A DNA stretch of 56,762 nt from an uncultured Ruminococcus sp. (GTDB lineage Bacteria > Bacillota > Clostridia > Oscillospirales > Acutalibacteraceae), in the NCBI GenBank assembly GCA_902789345.1, contig CADANT010000005.1, positions 1 through 56,762 on the forward strand, written 5' to 3'. Positions 1 through 6,261 of this stretch are shown here, piece after piece (the stretch's first letter is position 1; each line of letters opens with the position of its first letter). The position numbers and the translations under genes were made by a program. The notes beneath the pieces were generated by a model. It did no database searches, was not told the origin of the DNA, and saw only the letters and a list, made by a program, of their open reading frames with translations.

Positions 1-1
1 A

Positions 2-361
2 AAATTAATTGGTTGTGCTGTATGTGGCAGACCTGTGAGCAGATATTATGACAATGGCGAAATATGCGAAATTAACAGGGTTTGCGTACTTGATGGATAC
101 AAGAATGGGTGCAGTATGCTATACGGTGCGTGTTGTAGAATTGCAAAAAATATGGGCTATAAAAAGATAATAACTTACACATTGCAATCGGAGAGTGGTG
201 TGAGTTTACGAGCAAGCAATTTTGTCTGTGAAGGTAGTGCGGGAGGAGAGATATGGAGCGGAAACAGATGTCGTGATAACGGTGTACCGAGAGAGATAAA
301 AATTAGATGGAAAAGAGACTTGATGAAACAAATAACGAATCAGCCAGCCCGAGGAGAGTGA
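2..361 (+). CDS. XF1762-like phage accessory protein (5' partial)
   Basis: The reading frame is open from base 2, so the start lies outside the window; the GTG at 35 is only an internal codon. The visible part has the pattern of the XF1762 family, small acetyltransferase-like phage proteins: a GRPVSR motif, then an E-x-x-R-V-C segment, a C-S-x-L-Y-G-A helix and an I-T-Y-T-L strand followed by S-G-x-S-L-R-A. Biochemical role is not known to me. It lies just ahead of YopX and MazG-like genes, a usual place in the early or accessory region of Clostridia prophages. Family call from motif memory only. Confidence 0.7.
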   Translation, partial: KLIGCAVCGRPVSRYYDNGEICEINRVCVLDGYKNGCSMLYGACCRIAKNMGYKKIITYTLQSESGVSLRASNFVCEGSAGGEIWSGNRCRDNGVPREIKIRWKRDLMKQITNQPARGE

Positions 362-367
362 AAGTAA

Positions 368-799
368 ATGAGAGAAATATTATTTAGAGGTCAAACTCGT
401 AAATACGGCGAAAAAGTAAAAATGAATGGTGAGAAAATAAAAAGTAATTGGGTTTACGGCGGTATTTTTCCGCAAAATGAAGGTGGCGATTTTGCAATAA
501 TTTATCAGCAAAAACCTACGGTGGAAAAATATCCCGTTTACGCAGATACAGTTGGTCAGTATACAGGTATGCTCGATAAGAACGGTATAAAAATCTTTGA
601 AGGAGATATTGTTGATTTTTTAGACCGCTCAGACGGTGACGGCTACGGAGTTGTGAGATACGCTGAAAACGAAACTGAATTTGAGATTGAGTACGACAAT
701 ATCTGCGAAAGCCTCGGAAGGCATTACTATCCTAAAGATATTGAGGTTATCGGTAACATATACGACAACCCAGAACTTTTAAAGGAGGTATTAAAATGA
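368..799 (+). CDS. YopX family phage protein
   Basis: This 143-residue protein has the layout of the YopX family: an N-terminal R-E-I-L-F-R-G strand, a V-Y-G-G segment, then the Q-Y-T-G-x-x-D-K-N-G-x-K-I-x-E-G-D-I-V core around residues 70-88 and a C-terminal V-I-G-N-I-Y-D-N-P-E-L-L tail. YopX proteins are common in phages of Firmicutes and fold into a beta-rich barrel. Their function is unresolved. It starts at ATG 368 a few bases after the previous stop and overlaps the next gene by four bases, so it belongs to one early transcript. Confidence 0.88.
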   Translation: MREILFRGQTRKYGEKVKMNGEKIKSNWVYGGIFPQNEGGDFAIIYQQKPTVEKYPVYADTVGQYTGMLDKNGIKIFEGDIVDFLDRSDGDGYGVVRYAENETEFEIEYDNICESLGRHYYPKDIEVIGNIYDNPELLKEVLK

Positions 800-1077
800 C
801 AGCAGAACATAAATTAATGTGTAGTAAAATCTTGCAACACTACGGTGTATCTCCTCAGTTAAGAAAATTAGCTGAGGAATGTGGTGAAGCTGTACAAGCT
901 GCCCTTAAGTACGATTACAAGGCAAACGAAATCACAAAGCAGGCACTAATTACAGAAATCGCTGACTTGGAAATTATGGTGCAGCAGATTAAAATCGCAG
1001 TCGGATACGAAACGGTCAATAAGGAAATCGACTTTAAGCTAAACAGACAGTTAGAGAGGATTAAAAATGGCGGATAA
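796..1077 (+). CDS. MazG-like nucleotide pyrophosphohydrolase
   Basis: A 93-residue all-helical protein with the MazG-type metal-binding motifs: an E-E-C-G-E stretch near residues 28-32 (ExxE) and an E-I-A-D-L-E-I stretch near residues 53-59 (ExxD). Members hydrolyse nucleoside triphosphates to monophosphates and pyrophosphate, and in phages are thought to adjust nucleotide pools or alarmone levels. The start overlaps the end of the YopX gene (ATGA) with an AAAGGAGG ribosome binding site. The 3' end overlaps a remnant of another nucleotide hydrolase gene, which fits a small nucleotide-pool cassette. Confidence 0.82.
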   Translation: MTAEHKLMCSKILQHYGVSPQLRKLAEECGEAVQAALKYDYKANEITKQALITEIADLEIMVQQIKIAVGYETVNKEIDFKLNRQLERIKNGG

Positions 1078-1132
1078 TTTTAAATTTGACGACAACAAGC
1101 CGCACGTAAGGGTATTAATTCAGCAAGATTAA
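1067..1132 (+). pseudogene. N-terminal fragment of DUF5664-type dATP/dGTP diphosphohydrolase
   Basis: An ATG with an AGAGAGGA ribosome binding site opens a 21-codon frame beginning M-A-D-N-F-K-F-D-D-N-K-P, the usual N-terminus of the DUF5664 (dATP/dGTP diphosphohydrolase-like) phage family. The match ends after about 13 residues and a stop follows. The matching C-terminal end of the same family is found about 900 bases downstream, beyond an inserted gene. I read the two pieces as one gene split by insertion, with loss of the middle. Recognition of the family is from memory. Confidence 0.6.
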
Positions 1133-1147
1133 AAAGGGGGCGTTAAA

Positions 1148-1909
1148 GTGATTATTGTCTCAAATCACTCACCAAGTGTAATAAAATCAACTTTTCACGA
1201 TAAGTATAATAAGAGGGATGCTCAATTAATCTATTTGAAAAAAGTTGGAAACTACGTGAAAAGTTATTGTAATTCAAATGTTGAATCAGTTATCGCTGAA
1301 CTTTCCGGTGAAGTTATTCAAAAAAAGACCAATTCTGCTAAAATAGAAGTCTACTGTGAAGATATTGTTGCCAGACATATATTGAAAAATTGGTTGTTAC
1401 CTTTTAAAAACAATATCAAGATTCAATCCTGTTCTCTCGGTGCTGAAGCATATTTGGAGTTAATAAGAGTTAAAATGACATCAATAAAAAACTCTATAAT
1501 TGTTTTAGATGGAGATAAAAACAAACAATCAGTTCATAATAAAATAGAAAAATATGAAGCTAATAATGTTATTTTTTTACCATCAACTGATTGCCCAGAA
1601 AAAATGATATATAGTTTCTTGTTTTCACTAGAAGAAACAGATTCTTTTTGGGACAATAGACCAGGAAGATTTGACAAGGAAAAGTGCTTTATAGGATATA
1701 ATAACTTGCTAACCACAGGTGCACAAACTGATCGATACAAAAAGTGGTTTGAAACTGTAAAATCATATTTCGGTCGTGGTTATACTAAACTGTTAAACCA
1801 TTGGAAATTAGTTCAGAAAGACGAATATCAAGCTTTTCTGCAATCATTTGTCAACGCATATAATGGCATAGCTGAGAATTGTGGATATACTACTATTTCA
1901 ATGGAGTGA
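1148..1909 (+). CDS. TOPRIM-domain C-terminal half of an OLD-family nuclease
   Basis: The 253-residue product starts I-I-V-S-N-H-S-P-S, which looks like the H-loop at the end of an ABC/AAA ATPase domain. It is followed by a helical segment and a TOPRIM-like domain: V-Y-C-E-D near residue 70, a G-A-E segment, L-D-G-D-K with its DxD pair near residues 121-125, then L-P-S-T-D-C-P-E-K. In OLD and related ATP-dependent nucleases this follows an N-terminal ATPase with Walker motifs; none is present here. A GTG start at 1148 has an AGGGGG site nine bases upstream, so expression is possible. It is more AT-rich than its neighbours and interrupts a DUF5664 gene, pointing to recent acquisition. It could be a remnant or a stand-alone TOPRIM effector. 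Confidence 0.6.
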   Translation: MIIVSNHSPSVIKSTFHDKYNKRDAQLIYLKKVGNYVKSYCNSNVESVIAELSGEVIQKKTNSAKIEVYCEDIVARHILKNWLLPFKNNIKIQSCSLGAEAYLELIRVKMTSIKNSIIVLDGDKNKQSVHNKIEKYEANNVIFLPSTDCPEKMIYSFLFSLEETDSFWDNRPGRFDKEKCFIGYNNLLTTGAQTDRYKKWFETVKSYFGRGYTKLLNHWKLVQKDEYQAFLQSFVNAYNGIAENCGYTTISME

Positions 1910-1960
1910 AAACATATAATATAATACACATATCTATAAATGCTTAAATTAAAAGCGCAA

Positions 1961-1995
1961 AGCGTGTAAGCAAAATCAACTCCTGCTTACACGCT
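1961..1995 (+). terminator. Intrinsic terminator after the TOPRIM gene
   Basis: A perfect 12-base-pair stem (1961-1972 with 1984-1995) with an 11-base loop is followed by an ATTTTTACTTT tract. Having its own terminator fits an inserted, separately transcribed cargo gene. Confidence 0.75.
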
Positions 1996-2020
1996 ATTTT
2001 TACTTTATCTCCTGTTCTGT

Positions 2021-2140
2021 TTCGTCAAACAGCGGACTATCAAAGAATTGCCGGACGGCATAGACGATGAGAGCGGACTGCCACACTTATGGCATATAGC
2101 TTGCAATGTGGCGTTTTTAATAGCACTTAGTAAGGAGTGA
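2021..2140 (+). pseudogene. C-terminal fragment of DUF5664-type dATP/dGTP diphosphohydrolase
   Basis: No start codon serves this frame, but from about 2030 it reads as the conserved C-terminus of DUF5664 phage proteins: D-G-I-D-D-E-S-G-L-P-H-L-W-H followed by A-C-N-V-A-F-L-I-A-L and a stop at 2138-2140. Together with the fragment at 1067 it shows that one gene was interrupted and lost its central part. The next gene starts five bases after the stop, so the downstream operon layout is intact. Confidence 0.62.
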
Positions 2141-2144
2141 TTTT

Positions 2145-2465
2145 ATGCGAGCAAGAGTACCGTTTAAAAATTCGGTCAGTAAAAAAAGACTTGCCGAAGC
2201 TGAGGAGTTTATACATAGCGAACTAAAAAAGGGCAAGCAAGAGGAAATTACACGCACACTAAAAATTATTGCATTTAGTTTATATATGTTTTTAGGTTTT
2301 GGCGAAAAGCGTGTTAAACATTTTTTAGACAATCTATCAGCTTTAATGGATGAGAGTGACGAGCTATTTTGGGACAGGGTTGACAATGTGTTGTTTGATA
2401 AGCTGCATCTCGACGATTATTTTAGCCGTGAGGATTATGACGAGCGGGAGGACTTGTTGAAATGA
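2145..2465 (+). CDS. Phage protein of unknown function
   Basis: A 106-residue, highly charged, mostly helical protein that I do not recognise. The first 35 residues are rich in lysine and glutamate, a hydrophobic helix follows at about 43-54, and the C-terminal third is acidic. ATG at 2145 has a TAAGGAG site. It overlaps the next gene by four bases (ATGA), the tight spacing of a phage early operon. No catalytic motif is visible. Confidence 0.6.
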   Translation: MRARVPFKNSVSKKRLAEAEEFIHSELKKGKQEEITRTLKIIAFSLYMFLGFGEKRVKHFLDNLSALMDESDELFWDRVDNVLFDKLHLDDYFSREDYDEREDLLK

Positions 2466-2665
2466 AATACAAAAAGTGTAGTAGGTTAAGCTGCCTATAT
2501 CATGCGTTGCCTAATCAGCCTAATGGTTGCGATTATTGTTATCTCACCGGACAGCCAAGAGGCTGTCGTACGGGCAGCGAGTGTACAAAATACACCAGGG
2601 TAAGCTATAAAACCAAAACAAAATACAGGAGGAAACAAATTAGAATACAGGAGAAAACAAATTAA
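2462..2665 (+). CDS. Small cysteine-rich phage protein
   Basis: A 67-residue protein with seven cysteines in its first 42 residues, including a G-C-D-Y-C-Y pair and an R-G-C-x-x-G-x-x-C segment, followed by a basic tail. The spacing suggests a metal-bound zinc-finger-like fold. I recognise the pattern as recurrent in Clostridia prophages but know no function. It overlaps the previous gene by four bases. A nucleic-acid-binding role is plausible because of the lysine/arginine-rich end. Confidence 0.6.
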   Translation: MKYKKCSRLSCLYHALPNQPNGCDYCYLTGQPRGCRTGSECTKYTRVSYKTKTKYRRKQIRIQEKTN

Positions 2666-2705
2666 TGCGTTTAACAGATAAAAAATAAAAAACATTTAAC
2701 AAAAC

Positions 2706-2735
2706 AGCCACTGTGTTTTTATTATCACAGTGGCT
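2706..2735. other. 10-bp hairpin upstream of the methylase gene
   Basis: A perfect 10-base-pair inverted repeat (2706-2715 with 2726-2735) with an AT loop lies about 12 bases ahead of the ribosome binding site of the methylase gene. No T-run follows on the plus strand. It may be a weak terminator on the minus strand, an mRNA structure limiting methylase translation, or a protein operator. Confidence 0.4.
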
Positions 2736-2765
2736 GGAAAATATTAGGAGATGATTTAAATAAAT

Positions 2766-3938
2766 TTGCTTGAAATATTCGGCGTATCTGAAAGTTATAA
2801 ACTTCCTGACGCAATAATGACAGAACTTTTGTCAAATTGTCCTGAAAACATTTTACAAAAAATAAAAGATAACGAGATATCAGATCTACGCGATTATTAT
2901 CAAAATGAACAAGGGGATAGAAAAAATCTTAAACAAGATTTTACTCCGAACTGCATTTGTGAATTAATAGGGAAAATCACGCTAGATGGTGAATGTTTAG
3001 ATATGTGTGCCGGAACAGGAGCGCTTACCAAAGTCGTTTGCAAAAACAAAATTTATGAACAGGAATTTAGTGAAAGAACAATAGCATTTAATTTACTAGA
3101 TGCTTGTTTAAATGGCCTTGAGGGAATAATTGAACAAGCTGATTGTTTGCGTGGAACTGTAGAAAAAAGATATATACTTAAACGATTTGGAAGTTTTAGC
3201 AAAATAATACAGGTTGATGACAAGCCTAAAAAAACAGAACAAAAATTCAAAAACGTTATAATGAATCCACCGTATTCAATGACATTTCCGGACGCAAAAG
3301 ATTTTAGGTTTTATGATTTTGAAGTACCTAAAAGTAAAGCTGATTATGCCTTTGTATTAAACGGATTAAAACATCTTGATGAAAAAGGACAACTTGTCGC
3401 TGTTCTTCCACATGGGGTTCTTTTTCGTGGCCAAAAGGAAGGGAAAATTAGAGAATGGCTCGTTAAACAAAATTTAATTTATGCAATTATCGGATTGCCT
3501 AACAATATGTTTTTAAATACGGGTATACCAGTTTTTTTGATGATATTACGGCACAATTCAGATGGTGTATTATTTATTGACGGTTCAAAAAAATGTATTA
3601 AAAACGGCAAATTAAATATAATGCAAAAGCAACATATTGTTGATGTCGTTCAAACTTTTAACAAACGTTCGGAAATAGAAAAATTTGCACACTTAGCAAC
3701 AAAAGCTGAAATACAAGATAATAATTATAATCTAAATATCCCTCGCTATGTAAATACATTTGAAGCGGAACCGTTACCGGATATGGATGTCACATTAAAA
3801 GAATTGAATGATATAGAACATCAAATACAGAAATGTAAACAAGAATTAGCTTTAATGTTATCAGAACTAACTGCCAGCAGTGCGAAAGATAGACAAGTTA
3901 TTGAAACCACGAAACATTTTTTGATGGAGGAGTTTTGA
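2766..3938 (+). CDS. N6-adenine DNA methyltransferase, HsdM-like
   Basis: The 390-residue protein has the class gamma amino-methyltransferase layout of HsdM subunits: D-F-T-P near residue 59 ahead of the SAM site, motif I as L-D-M-C-A-G-T-G-A near residues 78-86, and the catalytic N-P-P-Y motif near residue 167. It is shorter than typical HsdM (about 500 residues). A TTG start at 2766 is the only start close to the AGGAG site at 2747, though the 14-base spacing is long. A specificity-like gene follows with a TGATG overlap, and no restriction subunit is present. A solitary phage methylase usually protects phage DNA from host restriction; that role is inferred. Confidence 0.8.
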   Translation: MLEIFGVSESYKLPDAIMTELLSNCPENILQKIKDNEISDLRDYYQNEQGDRKNLKQDFTPNCICELIGKITLDGECLDMCAGTGALTKVVCKNKIYEQEFSERTIAFNLLDACLNGLEGIIEQADCLRGTVEKRYILKRFGSFSKIIQVDDKPKKTEQKFKNVIMNPPYSMTFPDAKDFRFYDFEVPKSKADYAFVLNGLKHLDEKGQLVAVLPHGVLFRGQKEGKIREWLVKQNLIYAIIGLPNNMFLNTGIPVFLMILRHNSDGVLFIDGSKKCIKNGKLNIMQKQHIVDVVQTFNKRSEIEKFAHLATKAEIQDNNYNLNIPRYVNTFEAEPLPDMDVTLKELNDIEHQIQKCKQELALMLSELTASSAKDRQVIETTKHFLMEEF

Positions 3939-4381
3939 TGGAGAAAAAACAAAAGTGGGAATATAAAAACATAACCGAAATATGTGATATAGAGAAAGCA
4001 ATAGTGGGAAAAATCTATAAAGAGGGAACTTGTTATGTAAAGCTTAGTGCAGTTGATGAGTTTGTCGGACAAATTAATAAACCTCAGGAGATAAATAACC
4101 GTTTTGCTGTTATGGAGCCGATTGTTCCGGTAAATCACAAATATTTATATATCATCATTTGCAAAGCATTTCCGGAATTTTTACATAAATACCGCACAAC
4201 TATTAATTTACAGTTTGAAACGTTAAAGCAACTTAAGGTACAGTATCACTCGGACCGGGAAATGCAAGAAAAAACTGTTAAACTTATTAGCACGATAGAT
4301 ACCGAAATAAATTCGGTAAAAGCAGAAATTGAGGGCATTAAGAAAATAAAAAAATGGTATACGGGTAAAATGTTTTTATAA
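3938..4381 (+). CDS. Type I specificity (HsdS)-like half subunit
   Basis: The ATG at 3938 overlaps the methylase stop as TGATG. The 147-residue product resembles one target-recognition domain of HsdS with its trailing helix: a W-E-Y-K-N-I-T-E-I-C-D-I start, Y-V-K-L-S strand, a hydrophobic helix around residues 68-80, then the heptad-like C-terminal helix (residues 105-138) that spaces recognition domains. Full HsdS has two such repeats (about 400 residues), so this would act as a homodimer and recognise a palindromic split site, if active. It presumably guides the adjacent HsdM-like protein. Confidence 0.7.
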   Translation: MEKKQKWEYKNITEICDIEKAIVGKIYKEGTCYVKLSAVDEFVGQINKPQEINNRFAVMEPIVPVNHKYLYIIICKAFPEFLHKYRTTINLQFETLKQLKVQYHSDREMQEKTVKLISTIDTEINSVKAEIEGIKKIKKWYTGKMFL

Positions 4382-4407
4382 AAATACAACTAAGTTTTAA
4401 TCTGTTA

Positions 4408-4435
4408 TTGACTTAGTTTTAAAAAATGATATAAT
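4408..4435 (+). promoter_or_regulatory. Promoter TTGACT-N16-TATAAT
   Basis: A near-consensus sigma-A type promoter sits right after the HsdS-like gene and faces a 390-base stretch without genes. It could start the late transcript (packaging and head genes) or a short structured RNA. Confidence 0.65.
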
Positions 4436-4440
4436 AATAA

Positions 4441-4625
4441 GTGAGGGGCACGGTTGTGGTCACTTCCTAAAATCAACTCTGCTCCTGTTTTACTGTGAGG
4501 GCGTGAGCTGTGTAGTGACGAGCTACACACCACGTCGCACGATGTTCTCTTTTTTTCTTTTACTTCAGTTTGTGACTGTAACAACAGTCACGCTATGCGG
4601 TACCAAGTCGGAGCGGTTTTTTCTT
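4441..4625 (+). ncRNA. Candidate structured RNA ahead of the packaging genes
   Basis: Between 4381 and 4824 there is no gene. Downstream of the promoter at 4408 the sequence can fold into a two-part hairpin at 4500-4536 (a 6-bp outer stem with one G-U pair, three unpaired bases, then a 7-bp inner stem) followed by a T-rich tract at 4549-4560. A second hairpin has an 8-bp stem at 4572-4591. It may be a phage small RNA, a structured leader of the late transcript, or part of the packaging site. I do not recognise an RNA family. Confidence 0.4.
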
Positions 4626-4823
4626 TGATTTGCTGAAATGTTACCTCCTTTGCACATATAATATAATAATGCCGCCGCAAGTGCAATCCTTGCATACCGC
4701 ACCACTAAAAATATTCATATCATCATAATCCTTTCTGCTAAACGCCCCTAGTTTGTTTTTTTTATTTTAATATTTAAAGCAAGCTGAGGCGTTTTGCACT
4801 TTAAAACATTGGAGGTGAGGCAT

Positions 4824-5153
4824 ATGGCTAATGCGGACAATTTAATACCAAATGAGGAGCGCACACCCGAAGAGCGCCGAGAAAATGCTCGTAAAGCTGG
4901 CATTGCCTCAGGCGCTGCAAGGCGTGAGCGAAAGCTTTTAAAAGACATTGCAGAAACTGTCCTTGCAATGCCGCTAACCGGCAGCAAGAAAGAAAACCTT
5001 GAAGCTATACAGAACTATGCAGAGCTTAAAGGCAAAAATTTGACAGTCAAAGAAGCGATGTTACTGGCACAGCTTAAAAACGCTTTAGACGGTGACCTTA
5101 AAGCCTTTGAGGCGATAAGGGACCTCATCGGCGAGAAACCGCCGGAGTGGTAA
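4824..5153 (+). CDS. Terminase small-subunit-like / packaging-associated DNA-binding protein
   Basis: Start chosen at ATG 4824 because of the GGAGGTGAGG site just upstream; the longer frame back to 4794 has no such site. The 109-residue product has an N-P-E-E-R-T-P-E-E-R-R segment, a K-A-G-x-A-S-G x-A-R-R basic patch around residues 26-36 and two further helices. This pattern occurs in small proteins at the start of the packaging region of Clostridia phages, often labelled terminase small subunit. A second, better small-subunit candidate lies directly before the large subunit at 5965, so this one may be an accessory DNA-binding protein. Confidence 0.6.
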   Translation: MANADNLIPNEERTPEERRENARKAGIASGAARRERKLLKDIAETVLAMPLTGSKKENLEAIQNYAELKGKNLTVKEAMLLAQLKNALDGDLKAFEAIRDLIGEKPPEW

Positions 5154-5158
5154 AGTTT

Positions 5159-5833
5159 ATGAATGATAATTTCTATTCTTCAAAAAAATGGTGTGCTTTA
5201 ATAACGGCATTAAAGCTTGAAAGGGCAAAGGACGGTATCGTGTACTGCGAGCACTGTGGAAAACCTATCGAGCACAATTATGACATTATTGCACATCATA
5301 TCATCCAACTAACCGCAACCAATGTTAAAGACGCAAATATTGCACTTAATCCTAACAACATAATGCTTGTACACCATCGATGTCACAACCTTATACACGG
5401 ACGTATAGGATATGTAAAACCGGTTGTGTATATCGTGTATGGAGCACCTTGCTCGGGTAAGTCAACATATGTGCAATCGCAATTACACGAGGGCGATTTG
5501 CTCATTGACATTGACCGGCTCTGGTGGGCTGTGTCGGGCTTAGATATGTATGCAAAGCCCGGACGGCTTACAACAAACGTTATGGGACTTTACAATAAGC
5601 TTATTGATGATGTCCGTATGCGCAACGGCAAGTGGCAGTGTTGTTACATTGTCGGAGGTTTTAAAAATAAAATTCAGCGTGAGAGGTTGACAGATAAACT
5701 TGGCGCAAAACTTATTTTTATAGACACGCCAAAGGCAGAGTGCCTATACCGGCTTGAGCATTGTCGAGACGGACGCAGTAAGGCAGACTGGCGTCGATAC
5801 ATTGACGAGTGGTTTGCTTTTAACGGCGGGTGA
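5159..5833 (+). CDS. HNH endonuclease fused to a P-loop kinase-like domain
   Basis: Start at ATG 5159, six bases after the previous stop. Residues 1-85 form an HNH domain: C-E-H-C-G zinc pair near 26-30, the A-H-H core near 42-44, asparagine in N-P-N-N-I near 64 and a closing H-R-C-H-N-L-I-H-G. Residues 90-224 form a P-loop domain: G-A-P-C-S-G-K-S-T Walker A near 95-103 after a V-Y-I-V-Y strand, an L-I-D-I-D-R strand and an R-x-x-R-D-G-R-like end. HNH proteins beside terminase assist cos cleavage in many siphophages. The kinase-like half is an unusual addition whose substrate I cannot predict. Confidence 0.75.
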   Translation: MNDNFYSSKKWCALITALKLERAKDGIVYCEHCGKPIEHNYDIIAHHIIQLTATNVKDANIALNPNNIMLVHHRCHNLIHGRIGYVKPVVYIVYGAPCSGKSTYVQSQLHEGDLLIDIDRLWWAVSGLDMYAKPGRLTTNVMGLYNKLIDDVRMRNGKWQCCYIVGGFKNKIQRERLTDKLGAKLIFIDTPKAECLYRLEHCRDGRSKADWRRYIDEWFAFNGG

Positions 5834-5846
5834 CTGATTTTCACGG

Positions 5847-5880
5847 TCTGCCCTGCCCCCCCAGGGGTCGAATTTTAGGG
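5847..5880. other. G/C-run region, candidate cos site
   Basis: The 130-base gap between the HNH gene and the next small-subunit gene holds runs of C and G (CCCTGCCCCCCCAGGGG at 5851-5867, then TTAGGGG), which stand out in this AT-rich phage. cos sites of HNH-encoding siphophages often lie here and have short G/C-rich overhangs. The assignment is positional inference. Confidence 0.3.
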
Positions 5881-5964
5881 GTGAATAAAAGGTGGGAAAG
5901 GGGTCACATCTTAACCCGCACAAGAAAAATCGAGATTTTTTAAAAAAATCGGAGGTGATACAAC

Positions 5965-6261
5965 GTGAATGCAAGAGAAAAAACGATATATGAGTACATC
6001 GACGAAAATCCAATTTATAGACCTTTAGTGCAAGAAATGGTTGCGCTGGAAAAAGAATTGGTTAGGCTGCGTAAAGAACCAACAGTGCTGCAACATCCGC
6101 TTTACCCTGAAAAAGTAAAGCCGAATCCGTTGGCGAAAATGCGTAAGGAATTTTTACAGCAGTACATAAATATCGTAAAAGCGCTTGAACACATTGCAAA
6201 AAAGGATGTGGGCACAGAAGTATCGCCACTGAGAGTGTTTTTAGAAAAATACAATGAATAG
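5965..6261 (+). CDS. Terminase small subunit, P27-like
   Basis: A GTG start at 5965 follows a GGAGGTG site. The 98-residue helical product contains P-T-V-L-Q-H-P-L-Y-P-E followed by N-P-L-A-K-M-R-K near residues 52-60, resembling the C-terminal region of P27-family small subunits. Small subunits bind the phage packaging site and load the large subunit. It directly precedes and overlaps the large subunit gene by eight bases, the normal location. It is shorter than classic P27 proteins (about 150 residues), so the N-terminal DNA-binding part is reduced or diverged. Confidence 0.6.
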   Translation: MNAREKTIYEYIDENPIYRPLVQEMVALEKELVRLRKEPTVLQHPLYPEKVKPNPLAKMRKEFLQQYINIVKALEHIAKKDVGTEVSPLRVFLEKYNE

